NCBI GenBank assembly: GCA_018365455.1
Contig: JAGZJZ010000011.1
Span: 101,347 to 165,346, forward strand
Reading direction: 5' to 3'
Origin: Clostridiales bacterium
GTDB lineage: Bacteria > Bacillota > Clostridia > Lachnospirales > Lachnospiraceae
DNA: 64,000 nucleotides
The notes beneath the pieces were generated by a model. It did not search any database. It was not told where the DNA came from and worked only from the letters and a program-made list of their open reading frames with translations. Within the stretch, counting starts at the first letter, position 1, and every line of letters begins with the position of its first letter. Position numbers and translations under genes: made by a program. This document shows positions 53,000 to 62,125 of the stretch, in pieces.

Positions 53000-53440
53000 T
53001 TACTCTACTACTACCCCTTTTTGCAGCATAATATTTGCATAAAGAGCTTTCTCACTGGTTGCAATAATGGCATAAGCGGTTTTTGCTTCATCATAGAAAG
53101 CAAAACGTTCGATATTCCCAATGGCTTTATCTCCGCGGCTGTCATATTTTGCAACGATCTCTTTGTATGTATCCCAGATCGGTGTCTCTACATCATCCCC
53201 CGGCATTACTTCCATTAAGTTAACGGGATTCTCTACATAGGTGTCCAGTGGGAAAACTTTTAAAATAGCATCCAGGATTTCCGGTACGCCATGTCCGTCA
53301 CAGCGGATCACGATTGCATCTTTTCCCATGGATTCTGCTGGGAAATTTCCGTCTGAGATTACCAGACGGTCACTGTGTCCCATCTCGCATAAAACTTTTA
53401 ACAACTCTGGTGATAAAATCTGTGGTATTCCTTTTAACAT
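53000..53440 (-). CDS. fucU: L-fucose mutarotase, FucU/RbsD family
   Basis: A 146-aa enzyme interconverting sugar anomers. The family core is visible: PQILSPELLKVLCEMGHSD with the catalytic His (about 22), LVISDGNFPAES, RCDGHGVPEILDAIL, and the C-terminal AFYDEAKTAYAIIATSE. It favours FucU (L-fucose) over RbsD because of length (about 140) and the DGNFPA motif, and because it directly follows an alpha-L-fucosidase gene. Ribosome site AGGAGG. Confidence 0.9.
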   Translation of the reverse strand: MLKGIPQILSPELLKVLCEMGHSDRLVISDGNFPAESMGKDAIVIRCDGHGVPEILDAILKVFPLDTYVENPVNLMEVMPGDDVETPIWDTYKEIVAKYDSRGDKAIGNIERFAFYDEAKTAYAIIATSEKALYANIMLQKGVVVE

Positions 53441-53526
53441 TTGTTTGTCCTCCTAACATATGCATTGTTTTTATTTTATGATATCTTTACTATTATTGCA
53501 CCGTCGGAAAACATTTTCAAGAGATA

Positions 53527-56500
53527 TTACTTCACTTTGAAAGTAATTTCGTTGGAATATTTTCCATAATAAGTTTTTCCATCTGCTTTTACGTATGCTC
53601 GTACTTTAAAGCTATAGGTTGTGCCTTTTTTTAGTTTATTTACAACTGCTGTTGTGGTTTTTACATTATCCACTTTTTTGTATTTTCCTTTGCCTGCCTT
53701 CATGTATACTGCAAATCCATCACTTCTTACATTGCTGAAGGTAAGTTTGGCACTGCCATCTGCAGTTTTCTTTACAGACTTTAAGGTGACTTTATTTGGC
53801 TTTGTAGCTGTGGTTACTGCAGCTGAATAAGCACCTTTTCCGGCTTTATTTACTGCTGCAACTTTGATCTTGCATTCCATACCAACCGGAAGTTTCTTAA
53901 TTGTCATGCCTGTTTCTCCGGTTGTTCCTGCTTTGGACCATTTTTTGAATTTTTGATTGTATACGTATACCCGGTAGGTATCCGCACCTTTCACTTTATT
54001 CCAGGTCACTTTCATGGAATGTTTCGCCTGACCGCTGACTTTTACATTGGTTACCTTGCCTGGTATTACCACTGCCGGTTTGTTAGCATCCTTCACCGTG
54101 ATGGTACATTTTGCTGTAATATTTCCATCTGCTGTTTTTACAATAATATCTGTTGTACCGTTGGATACAGCCGTAACTTTACCATTGGAGTCAACTTTTG
54201 CTACTTTTTTATCCTTTGATGACCAGGTTACTTTTTTGTTTGCTGCATTTTCAGGATAAACTTCTGCCTGGAGCTGAATCACTGCCCCTTTGCCATATAA
54301 TACAGCACTTGTTTTATCCAGGCTGACGCCGGTTACGGAGATCACCGGTTTGTCTATCTTCACCTCTGTCTCACAGGATGCCATAAAGGCTCCATCTTCT
54401 GATTTTACGGTAATAATTGCTTTTCCGTCTGCCACTGCGGTTACCACACCATTCTGGTCTACTTCTGCAACCTTGGAATCGGAAGAAGTCCAGGTAACAT
54501 TTTTGTTAGTGGCATCTGCAGGTGCTATGGCTGCCTTTAACTGAGCTGTTTCTCCCGCTTTGCTGAATTTCAGATGAGATTCATTTAAGGAGATTCCCGT
54601 TACTGGTTTTACAATTGAAACGGTGATCTGGCAGGCTGCTGTAAAATGTCCATCTTCTGTTAATGCGACAATGGTAGTTGTTCCGTCTGCCACTGCGGTT
54701 ACCACGCCCTGGTCAACATCTGCAACTTCCGGCATTGTGGAAATCCAGGTTACATTTTTATTTGTTGCGTTTTCCGGCAATACAGTTGCTTGTAATTCTG
54801 CTGTTTCGCCTGCTTTTGTCAGTGTTAACTCTTTCTTGTCCAGAGTAAGACCGGTTACTGCTACCGGAATAGCCACCTTGATGTTGCAGACTGCTTCAAA
54901 TCCGCCATCCTCTGTCGTTGCCGTTATGACTGCATCACCATTTGCAATTGCCGTTACACAGCCATTTTCATCAACGGTTGCCGCCTCCGGATTGGAAGTT
55001 TTATAGGTTACTTTCTGGTTGCTTGCATTAGACGGCTGTACCTGCGGTTTTAACTGCAGTGTTTCGCCTGCTTTCTGCATGGTGTGTTCCGTAACATCCA
55101 TTGTGATACCTTCTACCGGTACAACCTCTGGTACAATCGCTACGGTAACTTCACATTGAGCGGTAAATCCGCCATCTTCCGTAGTTACGGTAATCGTTGC
55201 CGGTCCATCAGAAACTGCGGTTACCAGACCATTTCCATCAACGGCTGCGACACCTGGATCAGAAGATTCCCAGCTCACATTTTTGTTGGTGGCATTTTCC
55301 GGATTTACAGTTGCTGTCAACTGGATATTTCCATTCTCTGTAGTGATTTCTGCAGTCGTGCGGTCCAGTGATACACTTTCTGCTCTTACTGGTATTTCTA
55401 CATTTACTCTGCATGCAGCCACGAAGCCGCCATCTTCTGTAATTGCTATAATTTCTGTATTTCCGGTCGCTGCTGCGGTTACCAGACCAGTTTCGTCTAC
55501 TGTTGCAGCATTTTCATTTGTAGATTTCCATGATATTTTTTTGTTCATTGCATCCTGAGGTGTAAACACAGGATTTAACTGGAAAGTTTCTCCTGCAGCC
55601 GTTAAGGTTTTTTCCGTTACGTCTAAGGCAATTCCGGTTACCCGAAGCCCTACGGTAACTTCACAATCTGCTGTCTTATTTCCATCTTCTGTGGTTACAG
55701 TTATTGTAGTTGTTCCAGTTGCAACTGCGGTTACCAGTCCGTTTTCGTCAACAGTTGCTGCCGCCGGATTGGAGGACTGCCATGTTACATTTTTATTGGT
55801 TGCATTTTCCGGTGCTACTGTTGCATTTAACTGTAAGGTAGCTCCCACCTGGGTCAGTGTTGCGCTGGTCTGATCCAGTACAACGCTTTCTACCGGTGTC
55901 GCCGGAGCTGTAAACTGAACATCGAACTTATCGATCACAGGTCCTGCCTTGCTATCCGCTGTTAATACCAGCTCTCCGGCACCTGCTTTTGTCACTACAA
56001 CGGGAAGTTCCACTGTTTTATATACATTGGCATCCGGTCCGTATACATCCTTGTTGCCGCTTACTACGTTAGTTCCGCTCCATACAAATGCGTTTGGACT
56101 ACTCTCGGTCCTGCCGCTTCTGTAAGTTGCAGTCAGTGTATAGGTACCCGCCCGTTCTGCGGTAAACGGAAGTTTAATCACATTTCCTGTTTCAAACCAG
56201 TTGATTTCTTTACCGTTGCTTGCATTCGTGTTATCGGAAATTCTTACATACTTATCGGTATTTACCGGATAAAGGGTAAAGTGTTCGGCTTCTAAATTCG
56301 CGGTGCTTTCATCAGAGGGGAATGCAAATGGCACTGCTTCTGTATAATGGTCAAATACGAAAGAAGCTTCAATTGTATTATTTTTCTGAATATTTACAAA
56401 AGTATAAGAATATGAATTTGCTGCTTCATCTTCTGCCACTAACTGATCTTTTACCGATTCGCCATTCACTAATACATCATCAATCTTGTAATTAGCTTCT

Positions 56501-59500
56501 GGTGTGATTACAAATTTCTTATCTGTTCCCTGATAAACCTCATTATCACCTGCGTCACTGATACTTCCGTGTGCTCCTGCTGTCGCATCTATCTGGAACT
56601 TAACGTAGTCAATTTCATTTGGTGTAATCTCAAATTTATCAATTACCGGTCCTGCTTTGGCATCTGCCGTAAAGATTAAAGTACCTGCACCTGCTTCTGT
56701 GATCTTAATTGGAAGTACCACTTTGTGATATTCTGTGGCTCCCTCTTCACCGTAAACGTCCCGGCTTCCGCTTTCAATCTTGTCACCGCTCCATACGAAT
56801 GCATTTGGATTGCTCTGTGCCCTGCCGCTGCGATAGGTGGCTTCCAGATTGTAGGTACCTGCTTTTTCAGCGGTGTAGTGAAGAATAATCTTATTTCCAG
56901 GTTCAAACCAGTTCACTTCTTTTCCATTGCTTGCCTGGCTGCTTTCTGTTATTCTTACATATTTATCCCCTGAGATTGGATCCAGTGCAAAAAACTCTGC
57001 TTCCAGAAGTTTTGTCTGATCTTTGTATGCCGGGAATGCAAACGGATCTTCTTCTGTATATGGGTCTCTGGATACCAGTCCGTCGATGGCTGCTTTCAGG
57101 TTGTTATATGCATTTGTGACAGCCACTCCGGTTGCACTTTCATTATCTACAACCTTCTGTGCTTCTTTTTTCGCATCCTGCATTGCGTTCCAGCTGTCTT
57201 CCTTGTAGTAAGCACTTACCAGGGAATCAGTAGATGCAATCAGTTCCGATACCATATCTTTTGTGATTTTATCCGCGTCTATGATGGTTACACGGGCTGA
57301 CGGTTTGAATCCAAGTACCGTACCATCAGATGGCTCTACCAGGTCAACGCTGAAGTACACATCACCAGTATTTAATGTCTGGCGTTTTGTGGTAACATGA
57401 GCTGTTTTTTCGGTTTCTCCTTCTTCAAATACCAGTTCAATTCCTTCTGTAGGTATGTAATCACTTTGCACTGCTGTTCCCGGATTGTCCTGGAACAGAA
57501 CAGTTGCCCTGCCTTTCGAACCGCCGATACGTTTTACGACAAACTCATTTACGGTATCTTCCGGCACCGTGTAGGCAGACTGTTCTAATTCAAACATTCC
57601 TTTTCCGCCATTATTTAATGCCAATGCCGCTTCCAGTCCGATCGCTTTATTTTTTACAACCAGTCTGATGGTATGGGGTCCATCCTCTAAATCAGGTGTT
57701 TCGTACAAGACCTGTCCCACTGCTCTCTTGGATGCGTTTGTGTTAATGGTAACAGGCTCTGTGGCACCGTCAATATACAAATCTGCTGTTCCATGATTTG
57801 GGTCTTTTGTTCCTAAAAGCCACGCTTTTGTCCCGTTAAACTTAAGCGTTACCTCAGCATTTGGATTTGCCCACATGTTCGTGCCATTTGTGTACTGGGA
57901 GCCGGTTTCCTGGGTCCAACCGCTTCCGATTTCAAATCCAATACCATCTGCTGTATCCGTATCTTTGATATCGATGTTATCCAGACCATCCGGGATCGCC
58001 TGTCCGATTTCAAAGCCCTGGGATGCTTTATAGAGTCCCACCTCACTAATTACAGGAACTGCATAAGATCCGGTAATATTAATGCGTACCTTATCTGCTT
58101 TTACAGGAGTTTTCCGGCAGAGTTTTTTTGGACCAATTGTAGTCCCGTCTGCAAACTTTTTCCACTCTCCGCCCTGGTTCTGGTATTCCACGTTAAAGGA
58201 AGAAACACGCTGTCCCAGCTTAATCGCTTCTTCTATGGATACCACATCAAATGTTTTGGTTGATCCAAGGTCAATCGTGATGGAACCTGTAGTAGAACCG
58301 TCATTCATGGTCCAATAGGTATCATCATTATCATCTTTTAAATTATCCGGTGAATATGCAATATCATCACCCCTTACCGATGATGCAGAAATAGTTACGC
58401 CTTCCTGCGCAGCTAAATTCTTCTTAAATGTCTCGTCAATATTCGTCCCGAATTCGGCAACCCGGTCTAAGATAGCCTGATCTATGGTACCTTCCCTGTT
58501 GGGCGGTATATTTAATAACAGTACCGCACCATGTCCCACAGAATCAAAATACATATTAGAAAGCTGTTCCAGACTGAGCGGTGTCTTCTTACCCGGTCCC
58601 CAGAACCAGCCCGATGTAATCTTGGCATCTACTTCCGGAACTGTCCATTGATTGCCGTCATGGTATCCGGAGGTTGCCCCGCCTATCTGTCTGCTGTCAA
58701 TGGTATCTCTTTCCTTATCCACTCTTGATTTCGACCAGGTCTCTTCGTTTGCAAAGCCGCTTTCATTCCCGATCCAGCGTACCGTTGTACGGGATTGTGC
58801 ACCAAAGAGCATACAATCAGATTCAAATTTGTTCGATGCAATTCCTTCATTTTTCTGGATTGTATCAAACCATAAATCAAAATCATAATCCTGAGCCATG
58901 GAACCGTCGCCCTTTGCTCCGTCCATCCACACTTCTACGAAATGTCCGTCATTTCCATATTCGTTATTTCCCAGAATTTCCTGGAGCTGATTATTATAAT
59001 ATTTATTATAATCTAAGACATCATGCTCTTTATCCGTTGGATTCCCCTGTTCATCACGATATCCGTATGAAGGATTATTTACATCCCATGGTGATAAGTA
59101 TAATCCCATATCCATATCGTATTTTGTACATGCCGCTGATATTTCTTTTAGTACATCCCCCTCATAATTCGTACTTTCCAGATCATGATCTGTATAGGCA
59201 CTTCTCCATATACAGAATCCATCATGATGCTTTGCCGTAACGATTATCTTTTTAAACCCGGCTCCCTGCAATGATTTTATCATGTTGTCAGCATCAAAAT
59301 CATTTTCAAGTGCAAAACTGCTTGGTGATTCCTTCCCATTTCCCCATTCCGTGTTGGTATAAGTATTCATGCCAAAATGGCAAAACGCAGCTAGTTCCTG
59401 TTTCTGGTAATCGTACTGGTTTTGGCTCGGTATTTCCCCCCATGGTGCAGGCGCTGCAGTTTTATAATCATTCAGATCAATACTGTAGACACCCTCCCTG

Positions 59501-59616
59501 TTTGCTCCCTGGGTTTCAGCCTTAGCGCTCATTGAGCTCATTGGAGCCAAAACACCCGGTACGATCATCGCTGCGGTCATTGCTGACGACACAAATCTTT
59601 TCCACGTTTTCTTCAT
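53527..59616 (-). CDS. Secreted multidomain alpha-L-fucosidase (GH29)
   Basis: A 2029-aa exported glycosidase. Signal peptide 1-34; GH29 catalytic domain about 45-400 (CHFGMNTYTNTEWGNG, TAKHHDGFCIW, YLSPWD, and VEVWMDGAKG carrying the nucleophile Asp); F5/8-type carbohydrate-binding domain about 405-530; a further binding-like module and a Calx-beta-like module (about 545-770); a FIVAR helical module (about 780-845); two related CBM-like modules (about 870-1000, 1090-1235) separated by an InlB-type beta repeat; seven Big_2 Ig-like repeats (about 1240-1840); and two fibronectin III domains to the end. No LPXTG or S-layer motif follows, so it is probably released or held by its repeats. It would cleave fucose from mucin or milk glycans. 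Promoter and palindrome at 59660-59707. Confidence 0.94.
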   Translation of the reverse strand: MKKTWKRFVSSAMTAAMIVPGVLAPMSSMSAKAETQGANREGVYSIDLNDYKTAAPAPWGEIPSQNQYDYQKQELAAFCHFGMNTYTNTEWGNGKESPSSFALENDFDADNMIKSLQGAGFKKIIVTAKHHDGFCIWRSAYTDHDLESTNYEGDVLKEISAACTKYDMDMGLYLSPWDVNNPSYGYRDEQGNPTDKEHDVLDYNKYYNNQLQEILGNNEYGNDGHFVEVWMDGAKGDGSMAQDYDFDLWFDTIQKNEGIASNKFESDCMLFGAQSRTTVRWIGNESGFANEETWSKSRVDKERDTIDSRQIGGATSGYHDGNQWTVPEVDAKITSGWFWGPGKKTPLSLEQLSNMYFDSVGHGAVLLLNIPPNREGTIDQAILDRVAEFGTNIDETFKKNLAAQEGVTISASSVRGDDIAYSPDNLKDDNDDTYWTMNDGSTTGSITIDLGSTKTFDVVSIEEAIKLGQRVSSFNVEYQNQGGEWKKFADGTTIGPKKLCRKTPVKADKVRINITGSYAVPVISEVGLYKASQGFEIGQAIPDGLDNIDIKDTDTADGIGFEIGSGWTQETGSQYTNGTNMWANPNAEVTLKFNGTKAWLLGTKDPNHGTADLYIDGATEPVTINTNASKRAVGQVLYETPDLEDGPHTIRLVVKNKAIGLEAALALNNGGKGMFELEQSAYTVPEDTVNEFVVKRIGGSKGRATVLFQDNPGTAVQSDYIPTEGIELVFEEGETEKTAHVTTKRQTLNTGDVYFSVDLVEPSDGTVLGFKPSARVTIIDADKITKDMVSELIASTDSLVSAYYKEDSWNAMQDAKKEAQKVVDNESATGVAVTNAYNNLKAAIDGLVSRDPYTEEDPFAFPAYKDQTKLLEAEFFALDPISGDKYVRITESSQASNGKEVNWFEPGNKIILHYTAEKAGTYNLEATYRSGRAQSNPNAFVWSGDKIESGSRDVYGEEGATEYHKVVLPIKITEAGAGTLIFTADAKAGPVIDKFEITPNEIDYVKFQIDATAGAHGSISDAGDNEVYQGTDKKFVITPEANYKIDDVLVNGESVKDQLVAEDEAANSYSYTFVNIQKNNTIEASFVFDHYTEAVPFAFPSDESTANLEAEHFTLYPVNTDKYVRISDNTNASNGKEINWFETGNVIKLPFTAERAGTYTLTATYRSGRTESSPNAFVWSGTNVVSGNKDVYGPDANVYKTVELPVVVTKAGAGELVLTADSKAGPVIDKFDVQFTAPATPVESVVLDQTSATLTQVGATLQLNATVAPENATNKNVTWQSSNPAAATVDENGLVTAVATGTTTITVTTEDGNKTADCEVTVGLRVTGIALDVTEKTLTAAGETFQLNPVFTPQDAMNKKISWKSTNENAATVDETGLVTAAATGNTEIIAITEDGGFVAACRVNVEIPVRAESVSLDRTTAEITTENGNIQLTATVNPENATNKNVSWESSDPGVAAVDGNGLVTAVSDGPATITVTTEDGGFTAQCEVTVAIVPEVVPVEGITMDVTEHTMQKAGETLQLKPQVQPSNASNQKVTYKTSNPEAATVDENGCVTAIANGDAVITATTEDGGFEAVCNIKVAIPVAVTGLTLDKKELTLTKAGETAELQATVLPENATNKNVTWISTMPEVADVDQGVVTAVADGTTTIVALTEDGHFTAACQITVSIVKPVTGISLNESHLKFSKAGETAQLKAAIAPADATNKNVTWTSSDSKVAEVDQNGVVTAVADGKAIITVKSEDGAFMASCETEVKIDKPVISVTGVSLDKTSAVLYGKGAVIQLQAEVYPENAANKKVTWSSKDKKVAKVDSNGKVTAVSNGTTDIIVKTADGNITAKCTITVKDANKPAVVIPGKVTNVKVSGQAKHSMKVTWNKVKGADTYRVYVYNQKFKKWSKAGTTGETGMTIKKLPVGMECKIKVAAVNKAGKGAYSAAVTTATKPNKVTLKSVKKTADGSAKLTFSNVRSDGFAVYMKAGKGKYKKVDNVKTTTAVVNKLKKGTTYSFKVRAYVKADGKTYYGKYSNEITFKVK
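54090..55905 (-). repeat. Array of seven Big_2 Ig-like repeat units within the fucosidase gene
   Basis: Seven units of about 250 nt, each encoding PENATNKNVTW...VDENGLVTAV...TTEDG-type Ig-like domains. They are similar but not identical in DNA, indicating old duplication. They act as an extended spacer between the catalytic/binding head and the fibronectin tail. Confidence 0.85.
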
Positions 59617-59659
59617 ACCTCTTCTCCTTTTCTTGTTCGTTTTTGGTTTCTATATAAAA

Positions 59660-59707
59660 AATTCTGAAAAATCAGAATATTTTATCAATATTCCCAACAA
59701 TTACCAA
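59660..59707 (-). promoter_or_regulatory. Fucosidase promoter with palindromic operator
   Basis: On the minus strand TTGGTA (59702-59707), 18 nt, TAAAAT (59678-59683), followed immediately by the palindrome ATTCTGA-N4-TCAGAAT (59660-59677) over the expected start point. This suggests a repressed, sugar-inducible promoter. No regulator gene is in the window. Confidence 0.5.
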
Positions 59708-59723
59708 GCAATTTAAATACAAA

Positions 59724-59756
59724 AATAGAGAGGGAATTTATTATCCACTCTCTATT
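59724..59756 (-). terminator. Terminator of the rbsABC-like operon
   Basis: A 9-bp stem (59724-59732 with 59748-59756), 15-nt loop, followed by TTTTT on the minus strand, about 60 nt after the binding-protein stop. It separates the transporter operon from the fucosidase unit. Confidence 0.85.
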
Positions 59757-59818
59757 CCGTTTTGAAGCATATTTAATTAAAACTATGAGTTAAAAGTATT
59801 TCAGTATTATCCTATAGA

Positions 59819-61024
59819 TTATTCATACAGACAAGGAGCGATGTCCGGATCTTCCATAGTTTCAGCTGTATACCATAAGCATCCTGTATCAACATCAGCT
59901 ACTTCTTCACCCTTAGCTGCTTTTGCTGCTAAAGTAACTGCCTGATAACCGATCTGAACTGGGTTCTGTGTGATAGATCCTGCGAAGATACCATCTTTGA
60001 TTGCCTGTAACTGAATTTTACCGGAGTCAAATCCTACAGCGATGATTTTGTCAGCGCCAAGTTTCTGTAAACTTTCATTAGCTGTAACGATATTCTTAGC
60101 TGAGAATTCGTTAGAACCATAAATTGCTACTAAGTCAGCTTTGTTTAACAGTGTATTTGCTACTGTTACACATGCAGCATCATCTGTTGTTGCAGGAATA
60201 CCTACTTCGATGATCACTTTTGCACCGTCAACTTTTGCGTTGTATTTGTCATGTCCTTCAACAGAAGTTTTGTCAGCTCCGATTAAGGAAACCATTTTAT
60301 CAATGAAACCGCCAGTACGTTCACCGATAGACTGAGAGGTAGCATCCTGAGATACACAGCCGATTCTTACTGTTTCTGCCGGATCTGTTACTTTGTCTTT
60401 GATCAGGTCATATAATTTTTCTGCTGCAAGCTCGCCTGCTGCATAGTTATCTGTAGCTGCATTAGCAACGATAGCACCTTCCGGAGCATTTGGAACACCT
60501 GAGTCAAATCCAACAACCGGGATTCCTGCTGCCTGTGCATCATTTAAAGAACCTAATACTGCTTCTGTATCAAGAGCTGCCAGACAAATTGCACTTGGTT
60601 TTTTATTGATCGCATTCTTTAACTGCTCAACCTGTTCTGGAATAGCACTTTCATTCTGTGGTCCAACGAAGTTTGTTCCCTTTAATCCAAGGTCTTTCGC
60701 TGCATTTTCTGTACCTAATTTAACAGCTTTCCAGAAGTCATGCTGGAAACCTTTTGCAACGATTTCTACTGATACATCACTGTAATCGCCTGTAGCTGCT
60801 GCTGTAGTAGAAGCTTCTGAAGCTGCTTCGCTTCCTGCTGCTTCTGTTGTATCTGCCTCAGATGCTGCTTCACTTGCTGCCTCAGTTGTTGCTGCTGTTG
60901 TTTCTTTTTCTGTAGCTGCAGTTGTTGCTGCTTCTGTTGTTTTTGTTTCAGAACTTCCACACCCTGCTGCTAAAGCTGCTACCATAGATACGCCTAATAC
61001 TACACTAATCACTTTTTTCTTCAT
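59819..61024 (-). CDS. Ribose-type ABC sugar-binding lipoprotein (RbsB-like)
   Basis: A 401-aa binding protein. The lipoprotein signal ends in LAAGC (Cys about 22); a Thr/Glu/Ala/Ser low-complexity linker (about 25-75) leads to a Peripla_BP_4 domain (VEIVAKGFQHDFWKAVKLGTE, GIPVVGFDSGV, AIYGSNEFSAKNIV, GFDSGKIQLQAIKDG). Family members bind ribose, xylose, fucose and other monosaccharides. Together with the permease and double ATPase it forms a CUT2 importer. Adjacent fucosidase and fucU suggest L-fucose, but ribose or galactose cannot be excluded. Confidence 0.93.
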   Translation of the reverse strand: MKKKVISVVLGVSMVAALAAGCGSSETKTTEAATTAATEKETTAATTEAASEAASEADTTEAAGSEAASEASTTAAATGDYSDVSVEIVAKGFQHDFWKAVKLGTENAAKDLGLKGTNFVGPQNESAIPEQVEQLKNAINKKPSAICLAALDTEAVLGSLNDAQAAGIPVVGFDSGVPNAPEGAIVANAATDNYAAGELAAEKLYDLIKDKVTDPAETVRIGCVSQDATSQSIGERTGGFIDKMVSLIGADKTSVEGHDKYNAKVDGAKVIIEVGIPATTDDAACVTVANTLLNKADLVAIYGSNEFSAKNIVTANESLQKLGADKIIAVGFDSGKIQLQAIKDGIFAGSITQNPVQIGYQAVTLAAKAAKGEEVADVDTGCLWYTAETMEDPDIAPCLYE

Positions 61025-61117
61025 TGTTAAATCCTCCCTTAATAGAATTTGAAGTTTTTATTTTGATCTTCCTGCATTTTGCAGGAAGATTTGAATAACA
61101 TTGTCAGCTGCTTCTGA

Positions 61118-62107
61118 TTAACCCTGTTTCCTTCTGTTGTAAACATCTGCAAATACTGCGATGATTAATACGAAACCTGTAATGAATAACTGATAGTGAG
61201 GCTGTAATCCAATGAATGGAAGACCTGTTTTCAGTACGGACATGATGAATACACCAATTAATGTACCGGATACGGAACCAACACCACCGGAAAGAGATGT
61301 ACCGCCGATTACTACACCCGCGATTGCATCCAATTCGTAACCATTACCTGTACCAGGCATGATGGTTAAGTAAACTGCTGCATAGGAGATACCTGCTAAT
61401 GCTGCAAAGAATCCACTGATTACATATGCTAATGTTTCCCATTTTACTACGTTTACACCAGACAGTCTGGTTGCTTCTTTATTACTTCCTAATGCAAGGA
61501 TGTAACGTCCCGGACGGGTTTTATTTAAGAAGATGGACATAATGATTGCTAATACAATCAATAAGATAAATCCTGTAGGAATTCCGGCTAACGGAAGACC
61601 TTCTCCCTGGAACTTGAAGATATTTCTAAACCAGCTTCCTGCTGACTCGCCCTGTGGGAAAGTAACGCTTGCTGTTGCTGTTACGATAGAGCCTAAACCT
61701 CTTGTGATCATCATCATACCCAGTGTAGCGATGAAAGCCGGAAGTCCCATAACCGAAACCATTAAGCCGTTTGCCATACCGAATAAGATACCTAAAACTA
61801 AGATTACTACCATACAAAGTGCCATCGGAAGACCTGCTTTATTAAATAAAGTACCGCCGATCAATGCACAACAGACGCAGACTGTACCGATTGACAAGTC
61901 AATTCCGCCTGTAATAATTACAAAAGTTACACCAATTGCTAAAAATCCAATGTAATAAGATGAATCTAAAATACTGATAAATGTACTATATTGAGCGAAG
62001 TTGGTTCCGGCTATACAAAAGAAGATAAATAATACAACCAGTGCCAATACGGCTACCAATTTCTGCGTTCCAATACTTCCTAACTTTCCTTTTTTCTGCT
62101 CTGCCAT
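61118..62107 (-). CDS. Ribose-type ABC transporter permease (RbsC-like)
   Basis: A 329-aa permease of the CUT2/branched-chain permease fold with about nine helices. The conserved segments GVTFVIITGGIDLSIGTV, IATLGMMMITRGLG, LALGSNKEATRLSGVNV and AIAGVVIGGTSLSGGVGSV are all present. It is 18 nt after the ATPase gene and 93 nt before the binding-protein gene. Confidence 0.94.
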   Translation of the reverse strand: MAEQKKGKLGSIGTQKLVAVLALVVLFIFFCIAGTNFAQYSTFISILDSSYYIGFLAIGVTFVIITGGIDLSIGTVCVCCALIGGTLFNKAGLPMALCMVVILVLGILFGMANGLMVSVMGLPAFIATLGMMMITRGLGSIVTATASVTFPQGESAGSWFRNIFKFQGEGLPLAGIPTGFILLIVLAIIMSIFLNKTRPGRYILALGSNKEATRLSGVNVVKWETLAYVISGFFAALAGISYAAVYLTIMPGTGNGYELDAIAGVVIGGTSLSGGVGSVSGTLIGVFIMSVLKTGLPFIGLQPHYQLFITGFVLIIAVFADVYNRRKQG

Positions 62108-62125
62108 TTTCTCTTAACCTCCTGA

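Noticed and set aside
60766..60960. Gln-rich 64-codon frame on the minus strand
   Set aside because: A shifted-frame reading of the Thr/Ala/Glu linker repeat of the RbsB-like lipoprotein.
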